Shown piece by piece: positions 55,335 through 64,000 of a stretch of DNA of 64,000 bases. The position numbers and the translations under genes are program-made. The notes below the pieces were generated by a model that was not told the DNA's origin, ran no database searches, and worked only from the letters and a program-made list of their open reading frames with translations. The DNA comes from Rhodanobacter denitrificans (GTDB taxonomy: Bacteria; Pseudomonadota; Gammaproteobacteria; Xanthomonadales; Rhodanobacteraceae). The first letter of the stretch is position 1. Every line of letters begins with the position of its first letter. The stretch lies in contig JAFIHF010000022.1 in the NCBI GenBank assembly GCA_017848855.1, positions 95,109-159,108 on the forward strand, read 5' to 3'.

Positions 55335-57722
55335 ATGACCGCTCCATCCACCACCACCCCGGCGCTGCGCATCCGCAAGGCGGCCGTGCTCGGCGCCGGC
55401 GTCATGGGCGCGCAGATCGCCGCCCACCTCACCAACGCCGGCGTCGAGACCGTGCTGTTCGACCTGGCCGCGAAGGAAGGCCCCAAGAGCGGCATTGCGC
55501 TGAAGGCGATCGCCAACCTCGCCAAGCTCTCGCCTGCGCCGCTGGCCGACAAGAACCTCGCCAGCGCGATCATCCCGGCGAACTACGACGAGCACCTCGC
55601 CCTGCTCGAAGGCTGCGACCTGATCGTGGAAGCGATCGCCGAGCGGATGGACTGGAAGCTGGATCTCTACAAGAAGATCGCCCCGCACGTCGCGCCCGGC
55701 GCGGTGCTGGCCTCGAACACCTCGGGCCTGTCGATCAACGGCCTCGCCGAAGCATTGCCTGAAGAAATGCGCCACCGCTTCTGCGGCGTGCACTTCTTCA
55801 ACCCGCCGCGCTACATGCACCTGGTCGAGCTGATCCCCACCCGCCTCACCGAGGCGAAGGTGGTCGATGGGCTGGAAGCCTTCCTCACCACCGCCGTGGG
55901 CAAGGGCGTGGTGATCGCGCGCGACACGCCGAACTTCATCGGCAACCGCATCGGCGTGTTCTCGATGCTGGCCACCATGCACCACACCGAGCAGTTCGGG
56001 CTGGGCTTCGACGTGGTCGACGCGCTCACCGGCCCGGCCGTGGGCCGCCCCAAGAGCGCCACCTACCGCACCGCCGACGTGGTGGGCCTGGACACCATGG
56101 CGCACGTCATCAAGACCATGGCCGACACGCTGCCGAACGACCCGTGGCACGCCTACTTCAAGGCGCCGGCGTGGCTCAGCGGCCTGATCGAGAAGGGCGC
56201 GCTGGGCCAGAAGAACGGCGCGGGCTTCTACAGGAAGGCCGGCAAGGACATCGTGGTGCTCGACGTGGCGAAGCAGGATTACCGCGCCTCCGAGCAGAAG
56301 GCGTCCGACGAAGTCGCCGCCATCCTCGCGATCAAGAATCCCGCCGAGAAGTTCGCCAAGCTGCGCGCCTCGCAGGACAAGCAGGCGCAGTTCCTGTGGG
56401 CCACGTTCCGCGACCTGTTCCACTACACCGCCTACCACCTCGCCGACATCGCCGACACCGCGCGCGACGTGGACTTCGCGATCCGCTGGGGCTACGGCTG
56501 GAAGCTCGGCCCGTTCGAGACCTGGCAGGCCGCGGGCTGGCAGCAGGTGGCGAAATGGGTGCAGGAGGACATCGCCGCCAGCAAGGCGATGAGCAACGCG
56601 CCCCTGCCCGCCTGGGTGCTGGACGGCCGCGACGGCGTGCATGGCAAGGACGGCTCGTGGTCGGCCGCCGAGGGCAAGGCCAAGCCGCGCTCGCAGCATC
56701 CGGTCTATGCGCGCCAGCTGTTCCCCGACCCCATCCTGGGCGAGCAATTCGACCAGGGCACCACCGTGTGGGAGAACGACGGCGTGCGCCTGTGGACGCT
56801 GGGCAACGACGGCGTGGGCATCCTCTCGTTCAAGACCAAGATGCACACGGTCAACGACCAGGTGCTCGACGGCATCCAGCACGCGATCGGCATCGCCGAG
56901 GAGCAGCTCAAGGCCGTGGTGATCTGGCAGAGCGGCGAGCCGTTCTCCGCCGGCGCGGATCTGAAGGGCGCGCTGGGCCTGCTGCAAGCCGGCAAGTTCG
57001 ACGACTTCGAGAAGATGGTCGCCAACTTCCAGCGCACCAGCATGCGCATCAAGCATGCGCTGGTGCCGGTGGTGTCCGCCGTGCGTGGCCTCGCGCTGGG
57101 CGGCGGCTGCGAGTTCCAGATGCACTCGGCGCGCACCGTAGCCGCGCTGGAGTCCTACATCGGCCTGGTCGAGGCCGGCGTGGGCCTGCTGCCCGCCGGC
57201 GGCGGCCTGCACGAGCTGGCCGTGCGCGCGGCCAAGGCCAACCCGGCCGATCCGTTCGAGTCGCTGAAGAAGGTGTTCGAGACGGTGGCGATGGCCAAGG
57301 TCTCGCCCAGCGCGATCGAGGCGAAGAACATGGGCCTCCTGCGCGACAGCGACGTGATCGTGTTCAACGCCTACGAGCTGCTCTACGTGGCGAAGCAGGT
57401 CGCGCTGTCGCTGGCCGAATCCGGCTACCGCCCGCCGCTGTACCAGCGCGCGATCCCGGTCGCCGGCGACGTGGGCCGCGCCACCTTCCAGGCCTCGCTC
57501 GCGAACCTGCAGGCCGGCTACTTCGCCTCCGAGCACGACATCGCCATCGCCACCCGCATCGCCGACTGCCTGTGCGGCGGCAACGTGGAGCGCGGCTCGC
57601 TGGTGGACGAGGAGTGGCTGCTGGAACTGGAGCGCAAGCACTTCGTGGAGCTGGCCAAGACCGAGAAGACCCAGGCCCGCATCGCCCACACCATGACCAC
57701 CGGCAAGCCGCTGCGCAACTGA
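55335..57722 (+). CDS. 3-hydroxyacyl-CoA dehydrogenase / enoyl-CoA hydratase (FadN-like order)
   Basis: 795 residues. The dehydrogenase is N-terminal (VLGAGVMGAQIAAHLTNAGV; catalytic His in GVHFFNPPRYMHLVELIP) and the crotonase domain C-terminal (GEPFSAGADLKGA; catalytic Glu in LGGGCEFQM and LVEAGVGLLP). This is the reverse of classical FadB and matches the FadN type. Catalyses two beta-oxidation steps. GGAG 7 nt before the ATG; 79 nt after psrA. Confidence 0.93.
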   Translation: MTAPSTTTPALRIRKAAVLGAGVMGAQIAAHLTNAGVETVLFDLAAKEGPKSGIALKAIANLAKLSPAPLADKNLASAIIPANYDEHLALLEGCDLIVEAIAERMDWKLDLYKKIAPHVAPGAVLASNTSGLSINGLAEALPEEMRHRFCGVHFFNPPRYMHLVELIPTRLTEAKVVDGLEAFLTTAVGKGVVIARDTPNFIGNRIGVFSMLATMHHTEQFGLGFDVVDALTGPAVGRPKSATYRTADVVGLDTMAHVIKTMADTLPNDPWHAYFKAPAWLSGLIEKGALGQKNGAGFYRKAGKDIVVLDVAKQDYRASEQKASDEVAAILAIKNPAEKFAKLRASQDKQAQFLWATFRDLFHYTAYHLADIADTARDVDFAIRWGYGWKLGPFETWQAAGWQQVAKWVQEDIAASKAMSNAPLPAWVLDGRDGVHGKDGSWSAAEGKAKPRSQHPVYARQLFPDPILGEQFDQGTTVWENDGVRLWTLGNDGVGILSFKTKMHTVNDQVLDGIQHAIGIAEEQLKAVVIWQSGEPFSAGADLKGALGLLQAGKFDDFEKMVANFQRTSMRIKHALVPVVSAVRGLALGGGCEFQMHSARTVAALESYIGLVEAGVGLLPAGGGLHELAVRAAKANPADPFESLKKVFETVAMAKVSPSAIEAKNMGLLRDSDVIVFNAYELLYVAKQVALSLAESGYRPPLYQRAIPVAGDVGRATFQASLANLQAGYFASEHDIAIATRIADCLCGGNVERGSLVDEEWLLELERKHFVELAKTEKTQARIAHTMTTGKPLRN

Positions 57723-57734
57723 CCGCCACCTGCT

Positions 57735-57780
57735 CCCTCCCCTTCAAGGGGAGGGCCGGGGTGGGGATGGTTGTCCCCAC
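57735..57780 (+). repeat. Two hairpins between the fad genes
   Basis: First: 10-bp arms CCCTCCCCTT / AAGGGGAGGG around one base (57735-57755). Second: GTGGGGA / TCCCCAC (57761-57780). They fill the 117-nt gap before fadA and resemble a dispersed G-rich intergenic repeat seen in many GC-rich genomes. May tune relative expression. Confidence 0.6.
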
Positions 57781-57839
57781 CAGCCACGACAAAACTTCGC
57801 CCTGATCCGCGCACCGCGCGAAGGGCCACGGAGAACGAA

Positions 57840-59045
<1,206 letters not shown>

Positions 59046-59047
59046 AT

Positions 59048-59108
59048 CCTCCGCAGACAAACCCTCCGCAGACAAACCCGACGGCGCCGCAGCGATGCGG
59101 CGCCGTCG
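59048..59108. terminator. Bidirectional terminator-like hairpin after fadA, with a short tandem repeat
   Basis: 12-bp arms CGACGGCGCCGC / GCGGCGCCGTCG with a 6-nt loop (59079-59108), between convergent genes. Just before it CCTCCGCAGACAAA is repeated in tandem (59048-59061, 59063-59076). Confidence 0.7.
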
Positions 59109-59122
59109 TCGTATTCGCGCCA

Positions 59123-59734
59123 TTACCCGCGATGCGCCTGCTGCGCCTCGAACGCCCGGCGCAGCTCGGGATCGAGCACGTCCATCTGCCGCCTGGACTG
59201 CATCAGCGGCCGCTCGCCCATCGGCAACTGGCAGTTGCGCGACAGTGTGTCGGCGCCGGCCGAAGTGGTCGCCGTGACGTCCTGCAGGTTGACGGTGACC
59301 GCGAGCGTGTCGCCCAACGGCTCCATCGCGAGGCACAGCCGGTCGATCATCGCGGTGCTGCGATAACGGGCGCCGTCGACAAGCACCATCAGGTTGTGAT
59401 CGTCCACCCACGCGCTGGAACGCACACCGGACACGCTGGCCAGCACGGCACGCGCGGATTCGTGACCGACCGGTCGCGACGGGTCGGCCACGCGCATCGA
59501 ACGCAGCATGTCGTTGGACATGCCTTCGAGATGCCGCTGCACGACGCGCTGGTTGCCAGTGACGGCAGCCGCCTCGATGGCGGCCAGGTGCCGCGCCGTG
59601 GCCAACGGATTCACCGGCTGGCCGGCCTGTTGCGGGCGCGGCTCGTTCGCGGCGGTTTCCCTGGCCGGGTCGCTGCAGCCAGTGGCGGCAATGCAAGTCA
59701 CCACGGCGGCAATCAGCCAGCGCTGCATGGTCAT
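59123..59734 (-). CDS. Uncharacterised lipoprotein
   Basis: 203 residues; family not recognised. Signal peptide with lipobox AATGCSDPARET (acylated Cys about 20). The mature part has a helical N-half (ATARHLAAIEAAAVTGNQRV) and a beta-rich C-half (SAWVDDHNLMVLVDGARYRS, LAVTVNLQDVTATTSAG) and a Gln/Arg-rich end. Start 59734 has AGGGG upstream; 59728 is an alternative. Convergent with fadA. Confidence 0.75.
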   Translation of the reverse strand: MTMQRWLIAAVVTCIAATGCSDPARETAANEPRPQQAGQPVNPLATARHLAAIEAAAVTGNQRVVQRHLEGMSNDMLRSMRVADPSRPVGHESARAVLASVSGVRSSAWVDDHNLMVLVDGARYRSTAMIDRLCLAMEPLGDTLAVTVNLQDVTATTSAGADTLSRNCQLPMGERPLMQSRRQMDVLDPELRRAFEAQQAHRG

Positions 59735-59848
59735 CCCTTTCCCCTGATCGAATGCGGGCATGAGGATAACCTGCCCATCGTCTGGCAGCACGATCGCCGA
59801 TGCCGCGCGGCATACACGGCTCATGCCTCGGTCAACCGGGCAGCCGCC

Positions 59849-61021
59849 TCACCCTTGCTGCAGCTTGCCCGTGATCCGCTGCCAGAACGAGGGCTTGGCT
59901 TTCTCGGCCGGCGCCTTCGGCGGCACATAGCCCGGCTGCAGCGCCTGGCAATCCGCGTAGAACGGTTGCGTGAGTTTTTCGGCCAGCGCCGGCGCGAGCC
60001 AGAAGCCCAGCCGCACCGGGCTGCCGGTGATTTCGATCCAGCTGGCCAGCGATCCGGCGTGCAGCACGGACGCGAGCTGCGCGAACGGCATCTGGCGCTC
60101 GAACACCAGCGCATCGCCATCGGCCTGCGGGCGCTTGCCCAGCCGCGGTTGCCAGGCCTGCTCGCCCACCACGAAATAGGCGTACATCGCGCGCGCGGCC
60201 AGGTTTTGGGCACGCTCGTCGCCCACGGTGTAGCGGGCGCTCAGGGTGATCTGGCCGGGCGCGCATTGCAGGGTGACCTGGTTCTGCTGGCCGCGCACGG
60301 TCTGCGAGAGCACCAGCGTGGGAGCGTCGCCGGGCGTCTTCCGGTAGGACGCCGCCAACGGCAGGCGGCCGTTGTTCGCCACCTGCGCGGGCAGCAGCTG
60401 CTCCGTCTTCCACCAGGCGATGCCGTTCACCACCAGGCCGCCAACCTGGGCAATCTGCTCGGGACGCACGTCCATCGCGGCGATGTAGCTGCGCAGTTCC
60501 GCGGGCGACGGTGTGCCGGGCACGGCAGTGTCGCGGTTCGGCAGCAGGTCCCCGTGCAGGCCGATGCGATCGGCGCCGCTCGGCGACCAGCGGTACACGC
60601 CGCCCAGCCAGGCGTAGGCGCAAGCATCCAGGCAGGTAGCCGGCAGCGCCGGCGTCGAACCCGTGTGCCAGGTGCCCAAGTGCGTGTTGAAGCGGGCGTC
60701 ACGGAACAGCTTGCCGAGCTCCATGCCGGCGGCAGCGTCGCCGGCGGACGAGTCGAGGTAGACGTCCGTGCCCGGCGGAGCCTTGCCCGACTGCAGCAGC
60801 TGGCGCACCTGCTCCACCGCGGCGGCATTGATGGTGCCCGCCAGATAGAGCTGCGGCGCCTTCGCCATGCGCAGCGTGATGCGGTCGCTGCGCAGGTGCA
60901 CGGTGAGCGGGCCATCGAAACCGGGAGACGACTTCGCCATCGCCGGGATCGCCAGCGTGCAAGCCGCCGCAGTCAGCAGCCGCAGCGCACCGCGGGAAAG
61001 AAAGGAATCGGGCAAGATCAC
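59849..61021 (-). CDS. Periplasmic ClpP/crotonase-fold protein lacking the usual Ser
   Basis: 390 residues from GTG (GAGG upstream). Signal peptide ends near AIPAMA. An N-terminal beta sheet (VHLRSDRITLRMAKAPQLYLAG) leads into a protease-like fold: YLDSSAGDAAAGMELGKLFRDA, then CLDACAYAWLGGVYR and DRIGLHG. Relatives (COG3904-like) normally read CxSAC at this place; here Asp replaces the presumed catalytic Ser, so it may be a pseudoprotease. A separate C-terminal domain ends SFWQRITGKLQQG. Confidence 0.7.
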   Translation of the reverse strand: MILPDSFLSRGALRLLTAAACTLAIPAMAKSSPGFDGPLTVHLRSDRITLRMAKAPQLYLAGTINAAAVEQVRQLLQSGKAPPGTDVYLDSSAGDAAAGMELGKLFRDARFNTHLGTWHTGSTPALPATCLDACAYAWLGGVYRWSPSGADRIGLHGDLLPNRDTAVPGTPSPAELRSYIAAMDVRPEQIAQVGGLVVNGIAWWKTEQLLPAQVANNGRLPLAASYRKTPGDAPTLVLSQTVRGQQNQVTLQCAPGQITLSARYTVGDERAQNLAARAMYAYFVVGEQAWQPRLGKRPQADGDALVFERQMPFAQLASVLHAGSLASWIEITGSPVRLGFWLAPALAEKLTQPFYADCQALQPGYVPPKAPAEKAKPSFWQRITGKLQQG

Positions 61022-61103
61022 GCGCCTCGTGGGGAGCCAAGCGCCGAAGTGTCGCGCACTTGCGCTGGGCCTTGCATGAATGCAATGCGCCTGATCGACG
61101 CAC

Positions 61104-61367
61104 CTAGCGCAACTGGCTGTCCTTGCTGCCGCGGCGGTTGTAGAGGTTGGCCGCGCGTTCGGCGTCCTGCGCCGCCTGGCAGGCCACGCACAGGCGCACG
61201 CCGGGCACGGCCTGGCGACGCGCCTCGGGAATCGGCGCATCGCATTCCTCGCAGCGGGCGAGGCTCGGCCCCCGCTTCAACTGGCTGCGGGCACGCTGCA
61301 CCGCATCGGCGACGGTGGCGTCGATCTGATCCTGCACGGCGCCGTCGCCGGCCCATCCGGTAGCCAT
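61104..61367 (-). CDS. DksA/TraR C4 zinc-finger protein (YbiI-like)
   Basis: 87 residues. Short helical N-half, then CEECDAPIP ... GVRLCVAC, the four-Cys zinc knuckle of the DksA/TraR family, and a basic tail. The long DksA coiled coil is missing, so action at the RNA polymerase secondary channel is uncertain. GGAGG 5 nt before the ATG. Confidence 0.88.
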   Translation of the reverse strand: MATGWAGDGAVQDQIDATVADAVQRARSQLKRGPSLARCEECDAPIPEARRQAVPGVRLCVACQAAQDAERAANLYNRRGSKDSQLR

Positions 61368-61515
61368 GGGAACCTCCACGCACGCAATGGCCGACTGCGG
61401 AATATGCGGCCGATGCCAGCGGATTTCCAGCGCAGGCGTCGCTTGACCCAGGTCAGCGGCGCGGCGGACGCCGATGGCTAGGATCGACGCGAGCAACAGG
61501 AACTCGGCGGAGACC

Positions 61516-62067
61516 ATGGACATGTTTCAACCCGCGCGGCTGCAGGAGCCGACCGGCGAAGCGGCCAACGGCGACGTGGCGCAGCCGCCCGAACCGCTCG
61601 GCGACGTGCGCTTCGCGCCGGGGCCGGTGCTGATCGCCTGCGCCTCGCAGACCGGCGTGGCCGAGGATCTGGCCGCGGCCACGCACGAGCAGCTGCGCGC
61701 CGCGGGCATCGCCTCGCGCGTAATGGATTTCGAGGCGCTGGATCGACCCACGCTGGAAGCCGCCCGCCAGGTGCTGTTCCTCGCCAGCACCACCTACGAC
61801 GGCGACCCGCCGGACATGGCCGAAACCTTCAGCCGCGAAGCGATGGCGCAACCTGCGTCGCTCGCGCACTTGCACTACGGCCTGCTGGCGCTGGGCGACC
61901 GTGGCTACGGGGATTTCTGCGCCTTCGGCCGCGCACTCGATGTCTGGCTGCGAGCCAGCGGCGCGCAGCCGTGGTTCCCGCGCATCGAGGTGGACGACGA
62001 GGACGCTGCCGCACTGGAACGCTGGCATGCGCAGGTGGCGGCGCTGGCGGCGGCCGTCGCGGCATGA
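61516..62067 (+). CDS. Flavodoxin-domain protein (MioC-like)
   Basis: 183 residues. About 35 unstructured residues, then a flavodoxin fold: LIACASQTGVAEDLA (FMN phosphate loop), FLASTTYDGDPPDMA (the T-x-G-D/E loop) and LLALGDRGYGDFCAFG. Likely electron carrier or part of a reductase. Its stop overlaps a membrane-protein gene (ATGA). Confidence 0.88.
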   Translation: MDMFQPARLQEPTGEAANGDVAQPPEPLGDVRFAPGPVLIACASQTGVAEDLAAATHEQLRAAGIASRVMDFEALDRPTLEAARQVLFLASTTYDGDPPDMAETFSREAMAQPASLAHLHYGLLALGDRGYGDFCAFGRALDVWLRASGAQPWFPRIEVDDEDAAALERWHAQVAALAAAVAA

Positions 62068-62585
62068 TGCGACGACGCGCTCCCGCCGGATCGACGCACA
62101 TGCCGACCACTATCCCCGCCGACCTGCACGAACGCCTGCGCGTGGCGCGTCCGTTCCTGCTCACCGCCCTGCTCGCGCTGCTGCTCGCGGGCCTGGTGGC
62201 CGCCGCCGTGGCGCATGCACCGACCCGGCCGCTGGTGTGGATGGTGGCCTACCTGGTGCTGGTGGCCGGCGTGGCGCAGGGCGTGCTGGGGCTGGGCCAG
62301 GCCTGGTTGCCGGAGCGCCTGCCCGCGCCGCGCTGGCGGGCCGGCGAATGGCTGCTGTTCAACCTCGGCAACCTCGGCGTGATCGCCGGCACGCTGCGGG
62401 TGTCGCCCGCGCTGGTGGCTGCAGGCACGGCGCTGTTCGTGGCCGCGCTGCTGGCGTTCCTGCTCGGCGTACGCGGCGCGGGCCGCGGTGGTTGGCTGCT
62501 GCATGCGTTCCGCGCGGTGCTGGTGGTGACCTGCCTCGGCGCCTGCGTGGGGCTGGCCTTGTCGGTGTCCGGCGTGGCGGTCTGA
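62064..62585 (+). CDS. Five-helix membrane protein coupled to the flavodoxin
   Basis: 173 residues; family not recognised. Helices at about 31-50 (FLLTALLALLLAGLVAAAVA), 57-80, 95-112, 117-138 and 148-170. No clear heme or metal ligands beyond single His residues. A later start at 62100 is possible. Coupling to the flavodoxin gene suggests a membrane partner for electron transfer, but this is inference. Confidence 0.7.
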   Translation: MMRRRAPAGSTHMPTTIPADLHERLRVARPFLLTALLALLLAGLVAAAVAHAPTRPLVWMVAYLVLVAGVAQGVLGLGQAWLPERLPAPRWRAGEWLLFNLGNLGVIAGTLRVSPALVAAGTALFVAALLAFLLGVRGAGRGGWLLHAFRAVLVVTCLGACVGLALSVSGVAV

Positions 62586-62658
62586 ACGCGTTCCGCCGCG
62601 GTCATGGCCGGCGCGCTTCGCTAAACTAGCCAGCGCAAACCCACACGCCGAACCGCCC

Positions 62659-63549
62659 ATGACCCGCAAGATCCTGAAAGCCGCTCTGTTGCAGGAAACC
62701 GATCGCGGCAGCCGCGACGCCAACCTCGACGCGATCGAGGCCGGCCTGCGCGAGGCCGCCAAGGCCGGCGCCGAACTGGTACTGCTGCAGGAGCTGCACA
62801 ACGGCCCGTACTTCTGCCAGCACGAATCGGTGGATCTGTTCGACCTCGCCGAGCGCATCCCGGGCCCGAGCACCGCGCGCATCGGCCAGTTGGCCGAGGA
62901 GCTGAAACTGGTGGTGGTGGCCTCGCTGTTCGAGCAGCGCGCCACCGGGCTGTATCACAACACCGCGGTGGTGTTCGACCGCTCGGCGGCGATCGCGGGC
63001 AAGTACCGCAAGATGCACATTCCCGACGATCCGGCGTTCTACGAGAAGTTCTACTTCACTCCGGGCGACCTCGGCTTCGAGCCGATCCAGACCTCGGTGG
63101 GCAGGCTCGGCGTGCTGGTGTGCTGGGATCAGTGGTATCCCGAGGCCGCGCGCCTGATGGCGCTGGCCGGCGCGGAACTCTTGCTCTACCCCACCGCCAT
63201 CGGCTGGGATCCGAACGACGCGCAGGCCGAGCAGGATCGCCAGCGCGAGGCCTGGATCACCGTGCAGCGCGGCCACGCGGTGGCGAACGGCCTGCCGCTG
63301 CTGGCCTGCAACCGCACCGGCCACGAGCCCGATCCCTCGGGCACCGGCGCCGGCATCCGGTTCTGGGGCAGCAGCTTCGTGGCCGGGCCGCAGGGCGAGT
63401 TCCTCGCCCGGGCCGGCACCGATGCGCGCGAACTCTTGCTCGCCGAGATCGACATGCAGCGCAGCGAGCACGTGCGCCGCATCTGGCCGTTCTTGCGCGA
63501 CCGGCGCATCGATGCCTATGGAGACCTGCTCAAGCGCTTTCGTGACTAG
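62659..63549 (+). CDS. aguB: N-carbamoylputrescine amidase
   Basis: 296 residues, nitrilase superfamily. Catalytic triad visible: Glu in LLQELHNGPYF, Lys in KYRKMHIPDDP, Cys in VLVCWDQWYPEAARL. Makes putrescine from N-carbamoylputrescine. The partner agmatine deiminase gene (aguA) is not in the window. A TAAACT -10-like hexamer lies about 40 nt upstream. Confidence 0.95.
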   Translation: MTRKILKAALLQETDRGSRDANLDAIEAGLREAAKAGAELVLLQELHNGPYFCQHESVDLFDLAERIPGPSTARIGQLAEELKLVVVASLFEQRATGLYHNTAVVFDRSAAIAGKYRKMHIPDDPAFYEKFYFTPGDLGFEPIQTSVGRLGVLVCWDQWYPEAARLMALAGAELLLYPTAIGWDPNDAQAEQDRQREAWITVQRGHAVANGLPLLACNRTGHEPDPSGTGAGIRFWGSSFVAGPQGEFLARAGTDARELLLAEIDMQRSEHVRRIWPFLRDRRIDAYGDLLKRFRD

Positions 63550-63564
63550 AGAATGTTTGGTTCT

Positions 63565-64000
63565 GCTCGTCATCCCTGCGAGGTGCTTTTCAACAGCCGA
63601 AGGCTGGTCAAGCTCACTGCGGTCCGGAATATTTCGCCGGTGATCTGCTCTCCTCTCCCTCCGGGACGGGTGCTTGTGAGAACCATTGGATTCCGAGCCT
63701 TGGCTCGCCTGCGGCGGGCTTTCGCTCGGGTGTTTTCGCCAGCGACAAAGCGGTTTCGGTCGCCTGCCGGCGCCCGAGTTCCTTCTCTTTGCTGGCCCAA
63801 AGAGAAGGAACCAAGAGAAATGGCCTGGTTCAATCCGCCGACCCTACAAGCCCGCCGTGTCGAGGGGGTTGGACCAACGCTTGTCGACACGTCGCCCCTC
63901 AGCAGCCACGCCGCGACGTATCTGAAAACTGAGGAACAAAGCTTCGCAGCGCTTCGCCTCCCCTCGCGCTGTATCTCCCTCCCCTGCGTGCAGGGGGGGG
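63565..64000. repeat. Composite intergenic repeat, copy C (cut by window end)
   Basis: Third copy, same orientation, beginning 15 nt after the aguB stop. Left terminal repeat 63565-63594; first hairpin 63778-63811 with 14-bp arms (GTTCCTTCTCTTTG and complement) and loop CTGGCC; 43-nt invariant core at 63809-63851. The right half lies beyond the window, and after about 63930 it diverges from copies A and B. Confidence 0.85.

Overview
The window looks like chromosome of a high-GC, denitrifying gammaproteobacterium of the Xanthomonadales, most likely Rhodanobacteraceae (Rhodanobacter-like). This rests on the very GC-rich third positions, GTAG-type REP palindromes, the ndk-rlmN-pilW-rodZ-yfgM-bamB-der gene order, a PsrA-type regulator next to fad genes, and a membrane nitrate reductase locus with a co-clustered molybdenum cofactor operon. 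The family assignment is inference; no rRNA or tRNA gene was seen.

Layout. 1-2462 (-): hemD-hemX-hemY (hemY cut by the window edge). 2586-3592: first copy of a roughly 1-kb non-coding repeat with terminal inverted repeats. 3614-12263 (-): narK-narG-narH-narJ-narI and a parvulin-type PPIase, behind an FNR/Dnr-like box. 12446-20037 (-): a ten-gene, almost fully overlapping molybdenum operon, moaA-moaCB(fusion)-moeA-moaD-moaE-mobA-(small unknown)-modA-modB-modC, headed by a molybdenum-cofactor riboswitch. 20435-26213 (+): a divergent heavy-metal RND efflux operon (CzcCBA type). tadA follows, then the second repeat copy (26875-27752).

27790-39020 (-): an unusual operon joining PHA synthase, a MaoC-phosphotransacetylase fusion and acetate kinase to a complete tripartite ABC-2 efflux system (TolC, HlyD, double-ATPase, two permeases). 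It includes a 28-codon mini-ORF coupled to the phosphotransacetylase. 39327-41436 (-): a YcgJ-like secreted protein and an AbiEi/AbiEii type IV toxin-antitoxin pair with a palindromic operator array. 41570-54409: mostly housekeeping (guaBA, folD, a GNAT gene on +, rhodanese-type moeB, der, bamB, yfgM, rodZ, pilW, rlmN, ndk). 54638-59045 (+): psrA-fadB-fadA with a perfect PsrA-type palindrome. 59123-63549: a lipoprotein, a ClpP-fold periplasmic protein, a DksA-like zinc-finger protein, a flavodoxin, a membrane protein and AguB. 63565-64000: third repeat copy, cut by the window end.

How it works together. Molybdate is imported by ModABC and built into cofactor by the Moa/Moe/Mob proteins, with MoeB encoded 26 kb away. 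The cofactor is used by the adjacent respiratory nitrate reductase, whose substrate is brought in by NarK. Output is probably controlled by oxygen/nitrogen oxides (FNR/Dnr box) and by cofactor level (riboswitch). The PHA/acetyl-phosphate/efflux operon plausibly handles carbon overflow under the same low-oxygen conditions. The most novel features are the three-copy, multi-hairpin intergenic element with covarying stems, the metabolism-plus-efflux operon with its mini-ORF, and the AbiE operator array at an apparently leaderless promoter.
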